This document shows, one piece after another, positions 36,421-45,719 of a stretch of DNA of 64,000 nt. The stretch comes from Chitinophagales bacterium (GTDB lineage Bacteria > Bacteroidota > Bacteroidia > Chitinophagales > Saprospiraceae): positions 1-64,000 of the forward strand of contig JAAFJT010000002.1 in NCBI GenBank assembly GCA_013298955.1, read 5' to 3'. A program made the translations under genes and the position numbers. The first letter of the stretch is position 1, and every line of letters starts with the position of its first letter. The notes under the pieces are model-generated. The model was not told where the DNA came from. It ran no database searches and saw nothing but the letters and a program-made list of their open reading frames with translations.

Positions 36421-37290
36421 TCACAAATCTATCGGTGTACTGGCATTCAACGGATTTTGTTTGAACATTTTTTCAAACAATTGATACAATTCAGGCGATA
36501 CTTTTTGAAAAGCCGCAGGTAATTTGAAAAAGTGATGCACGGCAATTCCAAAAAGATGAATCGTTGGTAAGTTGAAAAAGCGTTGAAAATCGGCTTCATG
36601 CATCCCGCCGATTAATGCCAATTTATCCCAAATCCCTGCTTCCCATTCGATTGGTTTTGTTTTTAAATATTGAAGCGCGTATGCATTGGCGTATTCATAT
36701 AAACCAATATTAAAAAGATTTTGATTTGTAAGTCCTTGAACCAGTGCATCTGCCGAAAAAATCAATACGCCATCCGCTTCATACACTTCTGATAAATGCA
36801 ATCTATCCGGAAATTGTGGCGATGGAAACGCTTGTGGATAAATAATAATATTTTCAAATTTATCCAATAAAAAATCTTCTAAACCAAAGGTCAATTGAAC
36901 AACGGATGCGGCAGCAGCCGCTTTTAAATCTTCTGGCACATCATTCCGCGTCCGATTGTCTTCTTGCGGCGGCGCAGGACGCATAAATTGATTCCCTTCC
37001 ATATATAAAGCCACTCGTTGCCGAAATTTTGGCTTCAAACTCGGCGAAAGGAGGCGATAATAAGGCACATTTTCCAAAAAATGCGTAATTGCCGCAGGTG
37101 TATCAGGCGGGTTGCGCCTGTACCACCACCAATTAATCTGCGGACTCATTACAAAAATAACAGATAAGCAAATCAACGGGATTGCCGCATACAACGCGTA
37201 CTCGCTACTTTTCATATAAGCCAAGTAGAAACCAATGAATGTCGCTATGGCAAAGGGCAGACCGACGAATTGAGCTGGTTTTAGTTTCAT
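36421..37290 (-). CDS. MtfA-like protein with degenerate metal site
   Basis: The protein is 289 aa with two N-terminal membrane segments. From about residue 65 it follows the MtfA (M90 peptidase, DUF980) fold: FRQRVALYMEGNQF, a VYP-like IIIYPQAFPS, and the helix with PAAFQKVSPELYQLFEKMFKQNP near the end. The zinc motif HEFAH is replaced by YEYAN (198-202), and the downstream glutamate segment by HLFGIAVHH (245-253). So catalysis is unlikely if it is an MtfA homologue. In Escherichia coli MtfA binds the Mlc repressor. A regulatory role without proteolysis is possible. It is divergent from the TetR gene. Confidence 0.7.
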   Translation of the reverse strand: MKLKPAQFVGLPFAIATFIGFYLAYMKSSEYALYAAIPLICLSVIFVMSPQINWWWYRRNPPDTPAAITHFLENVPYYRLLSPSLKPKFRQRVALYMEGNQFMRPAPPQEDNRTRNDVPEDLKAAAAASVVQLTFGLEDFLLDKFENIIIYPQAFPSPQFPDRLHLSEVYEADGVLIFSADALVQGLTNQNLFNIGLYEYANAYALQYLKTKPIEWEAGIWDKLALIGGMHEADFQRFFNLPTIHLFGIAVHHFFKLPAAFQKVSPELYQLFEKMFKQNPLNASTPIDL

Positions 37291-37312
37291 AAAAAACTTT
37301 TAAAAAACTTTG

Positions 37313-37339
37313 GAAACTTTTAAACCTTTAATAGTTTCC
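37313..37339. promoter_or_regulatory. Candidate TetR operator between mtfA-like and tetR genes
   Basis: The inverted repeat GGAAACT-N13-AGTTTCC lies in the 83-base divergent gap, 34 bases before the TetR start. The position suits autoregulation. There is no experimental support. Confidence 0.35.
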
Positions 37340-37373
37340 GTTGTTACAGGCGTATATTTTTCACACCCAAATT

Positions 37374-37982
37374 ATGGAAATTAGTAAAAAAAATATTTTA
37401 AAACGTTGTGAACCCTTGTTTCTGCGCTACGGCATCAAGAGTGTGACGATGGATGACATTGCCCGTGAACTCGGCATCTCCAAAAAAACGCTCTATCAAC
37501 ATTTCGATACCAAGAACAATATTATTGAGCAAATGGTTGTCGAACATTTTGAGGCAGAACAAGTTTTAATGGCAACGATTTTGAGTTCCGCGACCGATGC
37601 GATTGATGAAATTTTGAGCATAGCTCAACATGTCGCCCTCGAATTGGCGCAATTGACCTCGACTTTTGTGTATGATTTGCAAAAATACCACCGAGAAACG
37701 TGGTTGATTTTGGAGAAAACTTCTAATGAACATATTTATGGGATTATCAAAAGCAATATGGAGCGCGGGATTCGAGAAGGATTTTATCGGGCGGATATTG
37801 ATGTGGATATTATTGCAAAATTGTATGTGGCTAAAAGCCTTTGCATTTTAGATGACCATTTATTTCCACCGAAGCGATATTCCAAAACGGCTTTGTATAA
37901 ACAATTTATCACGTATCACTTACACGGCATCCTTGCGCCCAAAGGTCTGGAACGATTGGAAAAGGGCGGTAAAAATTTATAA
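37374..37982 (+). CDS. TetR-family transcriptional regulator of the efflux operon
   Basis: The protein is 202 aa from the ATG at 37374. The N-terminal helix-turn-helix is typical: FLRYGIKSVTMDDIARELGISKKTLYQHFDTKNNII (about residues 15-55). The rest is a helical ligand-binding domain. The next gene (TolC family) starts 34 bases after the stop, so the regulator is probably first in an operon with the RND efflux genes and may respond to a pump substrate. Confidence 0.92.
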   Translation: MEISKKNILKRCEPLFLRYGIKSVTMDDIARELGISKKTLYQHFDTKNNIIEQMVVEHFEAEQVLMATILSSATDAIDEILSIAQHVALELAQLTSTFVYDLQKYHRETWLILEKTSNEHIYGIIKSNMERGIREGFYRADIDVDIIAKLYVAKSLCILDDHLFPPKRYSKTALYKQFITYHLHGILAPKGLERLEKGGKNL

Positions 37983-38016
37983 ATAATTGATTATCAATAA
38001 AATATTAACCAATAAG

Positions 38017-39420
38017 ATGTATATGCGACGCGTTTTTTTATTGAAAAATTTCATAGTAGCATCGGTTTGTATGGTCTTGACAGGGAAGGTCAAGGCGCAA
38101 GAACGGATGACTTTGGATGCTGCGGTTCAGTACGCATTGGCTCATACGAATAGCATCAAAATCGCGCAATCGGGCATTACAGATGCCGATTTGCAGGTGA
38201 AAGAGCGACTTGCGGGTGGTTTGCCACAGGTCAATGCGGAAGTTGGGTATCAATTTTTCGCCATTACGCCCAAAACGTTGATTCCCGATTTTATTTCGCC
38301 TGCGGTCTATGGCGTGTTGGTGCGAGAGGGGGTCAAAGATAGAACGGGCAATGCGATTGCCTTTCCTGCGGGTTCGGGCGGCTTTTTTGAAGGCAGTTTT
38401 GTCCAACGGAATAGTTTGACGATGGGCGTTACGGCGAGTCAATTGGTGTATAGCGGCAGTTATAACGTCGCAGTGAAGGCGGCGAAAACCTACCGAAAAT
38501 TTGTAGAAGCGCAGGTTGCGGTCAAGCAAACGGAAGTGCGGAATCAAGTTTTGGACGTTTATATGCCCGCGCTGCTCGTGACGGAAGGCATGAAAACCTT
38601 AGACAATAATATTACAAACCTCGAAAAATTGTTGAAAGAGAGTTCCGCGATTCAAAAAGCTGGGTTTTCAGAACAATTGGATGTCGATAGATTGGAATTG
38701 TCTTTGGCGAATTTGCGGGTCGAAAGAGAGAACCTTGATAGACAGAAACAATTGATTGTCAATGGTTTAAAAATGGTGATTCAATATCCTTTGGATAAAC
38801 CATTGGAAGTGGCGGATGATGTCAATACGTTGTTGAAATCAGAAGTTGATTTGAATGAGCAGGTTGATTATAATAATCATTCCAATTATAAATTGTTGGG
38901 CATGGCTTACGCGATGAATGAGTTGAATGTGGAAGTCAATCAAGCTGCGTATTTGCCGACGGTAGCAGCTTATGCGAGTTTGCAAGAAAATTTGACTGGG
39001 AATAATTTTTTCAAAAAAGATGGTGCTAACTTCTTGCCTTCATCGGTAATAGGTATTAAAGCAACTTATAATATTTGGGATAATCGGGAAAAACGATATA
39101 AGATTCAACGCGCTCAATTGGCTTTGGAACAGTTGAAATTGCAAAAAGAGGATTTGGAAAGAGCGATTCAATTGCAAAATTTGAATGCACGGATTCAAAT
39201 CCAAACGGCTCAAAAACGGGTTGCAAGCCAACAAAAAAATATTGCTTTGGCAGAACGCATCTATAAAACGACGCAAACCAAATATAAAGAAGGGTTGGGC
39301 AGCAGCCTTGAAATCGTGGTTGCGGAACAACAGTTGTATCAATCGCAACAGAATTTGCGACAAGCGCAATATGATTTATTGGTTGCCCAAAAATCGTTGC
39401 AAAAAGCCTTAGGCAAATAA
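38017..39420 (+). CDS. TolC-family outer membrane efflux protein
   Basis: The protein is 467 aa from the ATG at 38017, with a signal peptide ending in GKVKAQ. It has the duplicated OEP helical pattern (AVQYALAHTNSIKIAQSGI in the first half; REKRYKIQRAQLALEQLKLQKEDLERAIQ and KTTQTKYKEGLGSSLEIVVAEQQLYQSQQNLRQAQYDLL in the second). It forms the outer membrane channel of the tripartite pump encoded by the next two genes. A start at the Met at 38023 is also possible. Confidence 0.93.
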   Translation: MYMRRVFLLKNFIVASVCMVLTGKVKAQERMTLDAAVQYALAHTNSIKIAQSGITDADLQVKERLAGGLPQVNAEVGYQFFAITPKTLIPDFISPAVYGVLVREGVKDRTGNAIAFPAGSGGFFEGSFVQRNSLTMGVTASQLVYSGSYNVAVKAAKTYRKFVEAQVAVKQTEVRNQVLDVYMPALLVTEGMKTLDNNITNLEKLLKESSAIQKAGFSEQLDVDRLELSLANLRVERENLDRQKQLIVNGLKMVIQYPLDKPLEVADDVNTLLKSEVDLNEQVDYNNHSNYKLLGMAYAMNELNVEVNQAAYLPTVAAYASLQENLTGNNFFKKDGANFLPSSVIGIKATYNIWDNREKRYKIQRAQLALEQLKLQKEDLERAIQLQNLNARIQIQTAQKRVASQQKNIALAERIYKTTQTKYKEGLGSSLEIVVAEQQLYQSQQNLRQAQYDLLVAQKSLQKALGK

Positions 39421-39473
39421 AATTTTGTATTTAATTGTAAATCAATTTTTTAAAAATTATACTTATTTTAATA

Positions 39474-40595
39474 ATGAAAAATATAACCATTCTTTTGACC
39501 CTAACGCTTTTAATGACTGCGTGTGGTGGTGGTGAAAAAAAATTAGGTAAAAAAGAACAACTTGCTGAATTGCGCAAGCAACAAACTAAAATTGCGGGCG
39601 AAATCGCGGTTTTGGAAAAAGAGGTTGCTGCAACCGATACGACAAAAATCGTCGAAAAAGCGCGTACAGTGACTTTTGCCGAAGCAAAAACGCAGACATT
39701 TAACCATTTTATTGAATTGCCGGGAGCTATTATTGCGGATGATGAGGTGTTTGTCAATGCGAAAGTACCCGGTTCTTTGACGCGGGTGCATATCAAAGTA
39801 GGCGATAAAGTGAGTGCGGGCGATGTTGTGGCAGAAATTGATGATGCGATTTTGCAAAATAATCTTGCCGAAATCCAAAAACGGTGGGAATTGGCAAATG
39901 ATGTTTTTCAAAAACAAGAATCGCTCTGGAAACAAAATATTGGGGCTGAAATCCAATATTTGACGGCTAAAAATAATAAAGAAGCCCTCGAAAAAACCAT
40001 GAGTACGCTTCAAGAAACGCGGGAAATGTATAAAATCAAAGCGGCGATTTCGGGTGTGGTGGATGAAGTGGTGATGAAAATTGGTCAAACGGCTGCGCCA
40101 GGGCTGCCTTTGGCGAAAATTGTCAATCTTTCTCGGTTGAAAGTCAAGGCGGATGTGCCAGAAAGTTACGCGGGCAAAGTGCGTGCAGGCAATAGCGTAA
40201 CCGTTCATTTTCCAGATTTGAATAAAGACCTTTCGGGCAGTATCAAGTATGTTGGGAATGCGGTGAATCCAATGAATCGGACTTTTAAAGTGGAAGTACC
40301 GGTGAGTTCAATGGCGGGTTTATTGCCGAATATGTTGAGTATCATTAAAGTTACAGATTATAGTAATTCTAATGCGTTTATTGTTCCCATCAATTTATTG
40401 CAAAAATCGGATGCTGGTGATTTCGTTTTGGTGGCTGAAAAAACGGGCGAAAAATGGTATGCAAAACGCACGATGGTCAAAGTCGGTCATTTGTACAAAG
40501 ACCAAGCGGAGGTTTTAAGCGGACTTAAAACAGGAACGCAATTGATTGTAACAGGCTATCAAGATTTGAATGATGGCGATTTGATTGCTTTGTAA
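39474..40595 (+). CDS. Efflux RND transporter periplasmic adaptor (lipoprotein)
   Basis: The protein is 373 aa. A lipobox (LLMTAC, Cys17) anchors it to the inner membrane. An alpha-hairpin and lipoyl/barrel-sandwich domain follow (VNAKVPGSLTRVHIKVGDKVSAGDVVAEIDD, ISGVVDEVVMKIGQTAAPG), then beta-barrel and membrane-proximal domains. It is the AcrA/HlyD-like adaptor linking the RND pump to the TolC-like channel. Its last eleven codons, together with the following repeat, are duplicated downstream. Confidence 0.94.
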   Translation: MKNITILLTLTLLMTACGGGEKKLGKKEQLAELRKQQTKIAGEIAVLEKEVAATDTTKIVEKARTVTFAEAKTQTFNHFIELPGAIIADDEVFVNAKVPGSLTRVHIKVGDKVSAGDVVAEIDDAILQNNLAEIQKRWELANDVFQKQESLWKQNIGAEIQYLTAKNNKEALEKTMSTLQETREMYKIKAAISGVVDEVVMKIGQTAAPGLPLAKIVNLSRLKVKADVPESYAGKVRAGNSVTVHFPDLNKDLSGSIKYVGNAVNPMNRTFKVEVPVSSMAGLLPNMLSIIKVTDYSNSNAFIVPINLLQKSDAGDFVLVAEKTGEKWYAKRTMVKVGHLYKDQAEVLSGLKTGTQLIVTGYQDLNDGDLIAL

Positions 40596-40856
40596 ATTGG
40601 AACACGGATGACACGGATTGGGCGAATTTTCACGGATTTTTAATTTTAATTTTCTTGAAAATGAAAATAAAAAAATCCGTAAAAATTCGCTCAATTTGAA
40701 TGACGGCGATTTGATTGCTTTGTAAATTGGAACACGGATGACACGGATTGGGCGAATTTTCACGGATTTTTAATTTTAATTTTCTTGAAAATGAGTACAA
40801 AATAAAAAAATCCGTGAAAATTCGCTCAATCTGCGTCATCCGCGTTCCAATTCGCT
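40565..40856. repeat. Duplicated adaptor-gene tail plus family-1 palindrome
   Basis: A tandem duplication with a 130-bp period (40565 and 40695) contains the last codons of the adaptor gene (LNDGDLIAL and stop) and a family-1 element. The second copy runs on to the normal right arm CTGCGTCATCCGCGTTCCAAT. The gap of 294 bases to the pump gene holds only this. Confidence 0.9.
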
Positions 40857-40889
40857 CCACAATTGTTTAAAATATAAAAAACCAAGTTT

Positions 40890-43800
40890 ATGCTTGATAA
40901 AATAAAAGAATTTAAACCTGCCAGTTGGTCTATAGATAATCGAACCAGTATTTATTTATTGACGATTTTCATCACGCTTGCGGGCGGAATGGCGTATTTC
41001 GGCATGCCGAAAGAGCAATTTCCCGAAGTGATTTTCCCTCAAATGATGGTTAATACCATTTATCCGGGGACTTCGCCCGAAAATATGGAGAGTTTGGTTT
41101 CAAAACATATTGAAAAACAATGTAAATCCATTACGGGTGTTAAAAAAATCACATCTAATTCGATTCAGGACTTTTCATCCGTCATGGTTGAATTTAATAC
41201 GAATGTGGATGTTGCCTTAGCAAAACAAAAGGTAAAGGACGCGGTGGATAAAGCCCGTTCCGAATTGCCAACGGATTTGCCAAAAGAACCCTCTGTGATT
41301 GAAATTGACATTTCACAAACGCCGATTATGAATGTCAATTTATCGGGCGATTTCGATTTGGATAAGTTGAAACGCTATGCAGATGCGTTGAAAGACCGCA
41401 TTGAAGGCATGAAGGAGATTACGCGCGTGGATATGATTGGGGCGTTGGAGCGTGAGATTCAAATTAATGTGGATATGTATAAGATGGAGGCGAATAACAT
41501 TACGATGCGCGACATCGAAAGTGCTATCAGCTATGAAAATATGACCATTTCGGGCGGTTCGATTGATATGGGCGATGTCAAACGGCAAATTTCGGTCAAA
41601 GGGACTTACAAAGATTCGCGCATTATTGGCGATATTGTGATTCGGGGTGGAACGGGCGCGTTAGTGCATGTTCGGGACATTGCAGATGTGGTGGACACGC
41701 ATAAAGAACGCGAAAGTTTTGCACATTTGGATAAAAAAAATGTGATTACTCTAAACGTTATCAAACGCAGTGGCGAAAACCTTATCAAAGCAAGTGATGA
41801 TATTCGCGCCGCTTGCGACGAAATGAAGCAAACGACCTTTCCAAAAGGGTTGAAAATCACGATTACAGGAGACCAAAGTGCGCGGACGAAACTGACTTTA
41901 CACGATTTGACGAATACGATTATCATCGGATTTATCTTGGTGACGTTGATTTTAATGTTTTTTATGGGCGTGACCAATGCGATTTTCGTTGCGTTGTCGG
42001 TTCCGATTTCGATGTGTGTTGCGTTATTGATTGAACCTGCGATTTTCGTTTATATTTTTGGTCGAGCCAATTTTTCATTGAATTTTATCGTCATGTTCTC
42101 GTTTTTGCTGGCACTTGGGATTGTGGTGGATGATGCGATTGTGGTCATCGAAAATACCCACCGTATCTTTGAAAATGGCAAAGTTCCCATCAAAAAAGCA
42201 GCGAAATTAGCCGCAGGAGAAGTCTTTTTGCCCGTTTTAAGTGGTACTTTGACGACTTTAGCCCCGTTTTTCCCATTAGCTTTCTGGCAAGGTATTGTTG
42301 GGAAATTCATGTTTTACCTGCCGATAACGATGATTATTACCTTGTTCGCATCGTTGGTCGTGGCGTATATTATCAATCCTGTTTTCGCTGTTTCCTTTAT
42401 GAAACCGCATGAACATGGGGTGAAAAAATCGAAATTCACACGCGGATTGTTGGTTACGAGCATTATTTTCGCCGTTATTGCGATTATGAGTTATTTGGGT
42501 GGCAATAGAGGATTGGGCAATTTCACCGTTTTTATTTATTTGTTATATCTTTTAAATAAATTTGTTTTGACAGGCATGATTCTAACTTTTCAAGAAAAAG
42601 TATGGCCTGCGGTGCAAAACGGTTATGCAAAAGTAATGACTTTTTGTTTGAAAGGGTATCGACCTGCGGGTTTGTTGCTTGCGACGATATTTTTACTCTT
42701 TTTCAGTTTCTTTTTGGTGGGCAAATACCCACCGAATGTCGTGTTTTTTCCATCGGCTGACCCCAATTTTGCGTATGCTTATATCAGTTTGCCTGTCGGA
42801 ACGAACCAAGTTTATACCGATTCCGTCGCAAAACAAGTTGAAAATCGTATTTTTAAAGTTATTGGCGAGAAAAACCCATTAGTGGAATCCGTCATTACGA
42901 ATGTAGCAGTTGGTGCGAATGACCCGCGTTCGATGGACGTAAGCGCGAGTCCGCACAAGGCAAAAGTGACGGTTGCGTTTGTCGCTTTTGAGGAACGGCA
43001 TGGTAAATCGACCAAACCGTATCTGAATCAATTTCGAGATGCTTTGAAAGGTATTCCGGGAGCAGAAATTACGGTTGAACAAGAGCAAGGCGGACCACCG
43101 ACCGGAAAAGCGATTAGTGTAGAGATAACAGGAGACGATTTTGGCAAATTATCGAAAACGGTTACTGGTTTGAAACGCCATTTGGACGCACTTCAAATTC
43201 CGGGCGTAGAGGAATTAAAATCCGATTTGGTTTTAAATAAACCTGAATTAATCGTTGATATTGACCGAGAACGCGCCAATCGGGAAGGTATTTCGACGGC
43301 ACAAATTGGTTCTGGATTGAGAAGTGCTGTTTTTGGGAAAGAAATTTCCAAATTTAAAGATGCCAATGATGAATATCCAATTATGTTGCGTTTCAAAGCG
43401 GAACAGCGCGGGAATATCGACGAATTGATGAATCAAAAAATCATTTTCCGTGATATGAATATGGGCGGTGTTTTGCGCAATGTGCCTATGAGCGCGATTG
43501 CGAGTGTGCATTATGGCAACACTTATGGCGGTATTAAGCGTAAAAATCAAAAACGGATTGTGACGCTTTCGTCCAATGTGGTGACGGGTTTCAATCCGAA
43601 TAAAGTGGTTGGAGACGTGCAAGAAGCGATTAAATCGTATAACAAACCAGAAGGGGTTGATGTCCGTTTTGGCGGGGAACAGGATGACCAAAAAGAGTCT
43701 ATGGGCTTTTTAGGCGGTGCATTATTGGCATCGATTGGTTTAATTATGCTTATTTTGGTGATACAATTCAATTCTATCAGCAAAATGGTGATTATTTTAA

Positions 43801-44297
43801 GTGAAATCTTATTCAGTATCATTGGGGTTTTGCTTGGATTTGTGTTTTTCCGCATGGACATTTCCATCATTATGACAGGGATTGGTATCATTGCGTTAGC
43901 GGGCATTGTGGTTCGGAACGGAATTTTATTGGTTGAATTTACAGATATGTTGTTAGGGCAGGGGATGGAATTGAAAGAAGCCATCATCGAAGCAGGAAGA
44001 ACGCGGATGACCCCCGTTTTATTGACGGCTTCCGCAACGATTTTGGGATTAGTCCCCTTAGCGGTTGGTTTGAATATGGATTTTGTTACTTTGTTCAGAG
44101 ATTTAGACCCGCATTTGTTTTTTGGCGGCGATAGTGTTGCCTTTTGGGGACCTTTATCTTGGACGATGATTTATGGATTGTCCTTTGCAACGTTTTTGAC
44201 CCTTATTTTAGTACCTGCGATGTTGCTGATGAGTGAGCGATTGAAAATGCGGTTGAATAAAAATTACAATCCGTCTGCTATAAAAGAAGATGAGTGA
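40890..44297 (+). CDS. RND efflux pump inner-membrane transporter
   Basis: The protein is 1,135 aa with twelve membrane helices in two halves and two large periplasmic porter domains. Recognisable segments: MPKEQFPEVIFPQMMVNTIYPGTSPENMESLVSKHIE near the N-terminus; LALGIVVDDAIVVIENTHR in helix 4 with the proton-relay aspartates; and GIIALAGIVVRNGILLVEFTDML plus TASATILGLVPLA in the second half. It fits the AcrB/HAE-1 group, which exports hydrophobic toxic compounds by proton antiport. It is slightly longer than usual owing to extra segments near residues 510-620 and the C-terminus. Confidence 0.95.
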   Translation: MLDKIKEFKPASWSIDNRTSIYLLTIFITLAGGMAYFGMPKEQFPEVIFPQMMVNTIYPGTSPENMESLVSKHIEKQCKSITGVKKITSNSIQDFSSVMVEFNTNVDVALAKQKVKDAVDKARSELPTDLPKEPSVIEIDISQTPIMNVNLSGDFDLDKLKRYADALKDRIEGMKEITRVDMIGALEREIQINVDMYKMEANNITMRDIESAISYENMTISGGSIDMGDVKRQISVKGTYKDSRIIGDIVIRGGTGALVHVRDIADVVDTHKERESFAHLDKKNVITLNVIKRSGENLIKASDDIRAACDEMKQTTFPKGLKITITGDQSARTKLTLHDLTNTIIIGFILVTLILMFFMGVTNAIFVALSVPISMCVALLIEPAIFVYIFGRANFSLNFIVMFSFLLALGIVVDDAIVVIENTHRIFENGKVPIKKAAKLAAGEVFLPVLSGTLTTLAPFFPLAFWQGIVGKFMFYLPITMIITLFASLVVAYIINPVFAVSFMKPHEHGVKKSKFTRGLLVTSIIFAVIAIMSYLGGNRGLGNFTVFIYLLYLLNKFVLTGMILTFQEKVWPAVQNGYAKVMTFCLKGYRPAGLLLATIFLLFFSFFLVGKYPPNVVFFPSADPNFAYAYISLPVGTNQVYTDSVAKQVENRIFKVIGEKNPLVESVITNVAVGANDPRSMDVSASPHKAKVTVAFVAFEERHGKSTKPYLNQFRDALKGIPGAEITVEQEQGGPPTGKAISVEITGDDFGKLSKTVTGLKRHLDALQIPGVEELKSDLVLNKPELIVDIDRERANREGISTAQIGSGLRSAVFGKEISKFKDANDEYPIMLRFKAEQRGNIDELMNQKIIFRDMNMGGVLRNVPMSAIASVHYGNTYGGIKRKNQKRIVTLSSNVVTGFNPNKVVGDVQEAIKSYNKPEGVDVRFGGEQDDQKESMGFLGGALLASIGLIMLILVIQFNSISKMVIILSEILFSIIGVLLGFVFFRMDISIIMTGIGIIALAGIVVRNGILLVEFTDMLLGQGMELKEAIIEAGRTRMTPVLLTASATILGLVPLAVGLNMDFVTLFRDLDPHLFFGGDSVAFWGPLSWTMIYGLSFATFLTLILVPAMLLMSERLKMRLNKNYNPSAIKEDE

Positions 44298-44564
44298 AAC
44301 ACATAGTTCACATAGAAGGACATAGGACACATAGGCTGTTGTGCATTTCAACTCAAAAGCGACACATAGGCTGTGGTGCATTTCAACTCAAAAGCCTAAG
44401 GACATAGGACACATAGGTTGTGGTGCATTTCCACACATAGGTTGTGGTGCATTTCAACGCATAAGGTGTGGTACATTTCAACTCAAAAGCGACACATAGG
44501 CTGTGGTGCATTTCAACACAAAAGCCTATGTGTCCTATGTCCTTCTATGTGAACTATGTGTTTC
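44296..44564. repeat. CACATAG palindrome with internal tandem repeats
   Basis: Perfect or nearly perfect 42-bp arms (44296-44337 and 44523-44564) start GAAACACATAGTTCACATAG, overlapping the stop codon of the pump gene. Between them are about six copies of a 28-35-base unit with GTGGTGCATTTCAAC and ACACATAGG. The family also occurs between nuoK and nuoL. The copies differ in length and sequence, so it is not a CRISPR array. Confidence 0.92.
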
Positions 44565-44592
44565 AAAAACAATAAATTAAAAAAATATAAGT

Positions 44593-44600
44593 TACTTTTG
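44593..44600 (+). promoter_or_regulatory. TAnnTTTG -7 box (TACTTTTG) for the yihY-like gene
   Basis: An exact consensus match after the CACATAG repeat, 104 bases before the ATG at 44704. Confidence 0.45.
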
Positions 44601-44703
44601 AGTCAAAAAGGAGTCTTTTTAGGTATCCAAGCTCCATTTTTTAAATGCTTTCCATCCAATAACCGACAATTTGGTTGCGTTTGAAAAAATCCAACATCCA
44701 ATT

Positions 44704-45708
44704 ATGATTCAAAAAATAACAGCCAAAATAAAAAGCATTACATGGTTAAGAAAATTAGTGCGTTTTGCTAAAACCCATACCATGCCCGGATTTCAAGGCG
44801 TGCCTATATTTTACGTATTCAATTTTATGCGGCAGGAATTGGGGCGACATCCCATCACGATGCGGGCGAATGCCATTGCATTTAGTTTTTTTCTCTCGTT
44901 ATTTCCCTCTTTAATCCTGTTAATTTCGCTGATTCCGTATTTACCATTTGAAAAAACGAAAGTGATTAAAGAAATTACGATTGCCATTGACGAGTTGATG
45001 CCCAATAATGCAGGGCGCATGGTCACTCAAACGATTAAAGATTTTTTGCATGAAAAACGCAGTGATATTATGAGCATTGGTTTTGGATTAGCAATCTACT
45101 TTTCGTCGAATGGTGTTTTAGCTTTGATGGGCGGTTTTGAAAAATCTTATCCTATTTTTGGCAGGCGCAGCCCTTTGGACAAGCGAATTCGCGCCATTGT
45201 TTTGACTTTTGCTTTGGGCGGTTTAATGGTAACATCGATGATTTTAATCATTTTAGGCAATCAACTCATCCATGAAGGCGTGAATTTGTGGGCAAAATGG
45301 ACGAAATTGACGATGACCAAAAAAGCATTAGCCAATTCTTTATTGACGTTGAGGTGGGTAGTTGTAATTTTATTGTTATATATGGGTTCCGCTTTTATCT
45401 ATCGATTTGGGATTATGATGCGTCGGAAATTGCCTTTTTTCTCACCGGGAGCCGTTTTAGCAACCTTACTTTCGATGTTATCATCCATCATTTTTTCTAC
45501 TTATGTCGATAATTTTGGCAATTACAATAAATTATATGGTTCGATTGGGACGATTATCGTTTTAATGTTGTGGATGCAGCTCAATGCGATGATTTTAGTT
45601 TTTGGTTTTGAACTCAATGCGAGTATTGCTTTAAATCGACAATTGCAGGAGGAGCGTGTTATCCTTAAACGCACCGAAAATGAAGACGATTTTGAGGCAG
45701 TGTATTAG
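44704..45708 (+). CDS. YihY/BrkB-family inner membrane protein
   Basis: The protein is 334 aa. The ATG at 44704 is preferred over a TTG at 44671 in the same frame. It has six membrane helices with family motifs: MRANAIAFSFFLSLFPSLILL, FSSNGVLALMGGFEKSY, and YGSIGTIIVLMLWMQLNAMILVFGFELNA near the C-terminus. The family was once called ribonuclease BN, but it is an integral membrane protein of unclear transport role. It is a single-gene unit. Confidence 0.9.
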   Translation: MIQKITAKIKSITWLRKLVRFAKTHTMPGFQGVPIFYVFNFMRQELGRHPITMRANAIAFSFFLSLFPSLILLISLIPYLPFEKTKVIKEITIAIDELMPNNAGRMVTQTIKDFLHEKRSDIMSIGFGLAIYFSSNGVLALMGGFEKSYPIFGRRSPLDKRIRAIVLTFALGGLMVTSMILIILGNQLIHEGVNLWAKWTKLTMTKKALANSLLTLRWVVVILLLYMGSAFIYRFGIMMRRKLPFFSPGAVLATLLSMLSSIIFSTYVDNFGNYNKLYGSIGTIIVLMLWMQLNAMILVFGFELNASIALNRQLQEERVILKRTENEDDFEAVY

Positions 45709-45719
45709 ACAAATAATAA

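Noticed and set aside
40515-40860. Two overlapping minus-strand ORFs of 82 and 76 codons with nearly the same sequence (NSPNPCHPCSN repeats)
   Set aside because: They are translations of the duplicated family-1 palindrome and the adaptor gene tail. No start signals or protein-like composition support them.
44296-44564. CRISPR-like run of CACATAGG and GTGGTGCATTTCAAC units
   Set aside because: The units vary in length, there are no unique spacers, and the whole run sits inside one long inverted repeat. No cas genes are nearby.
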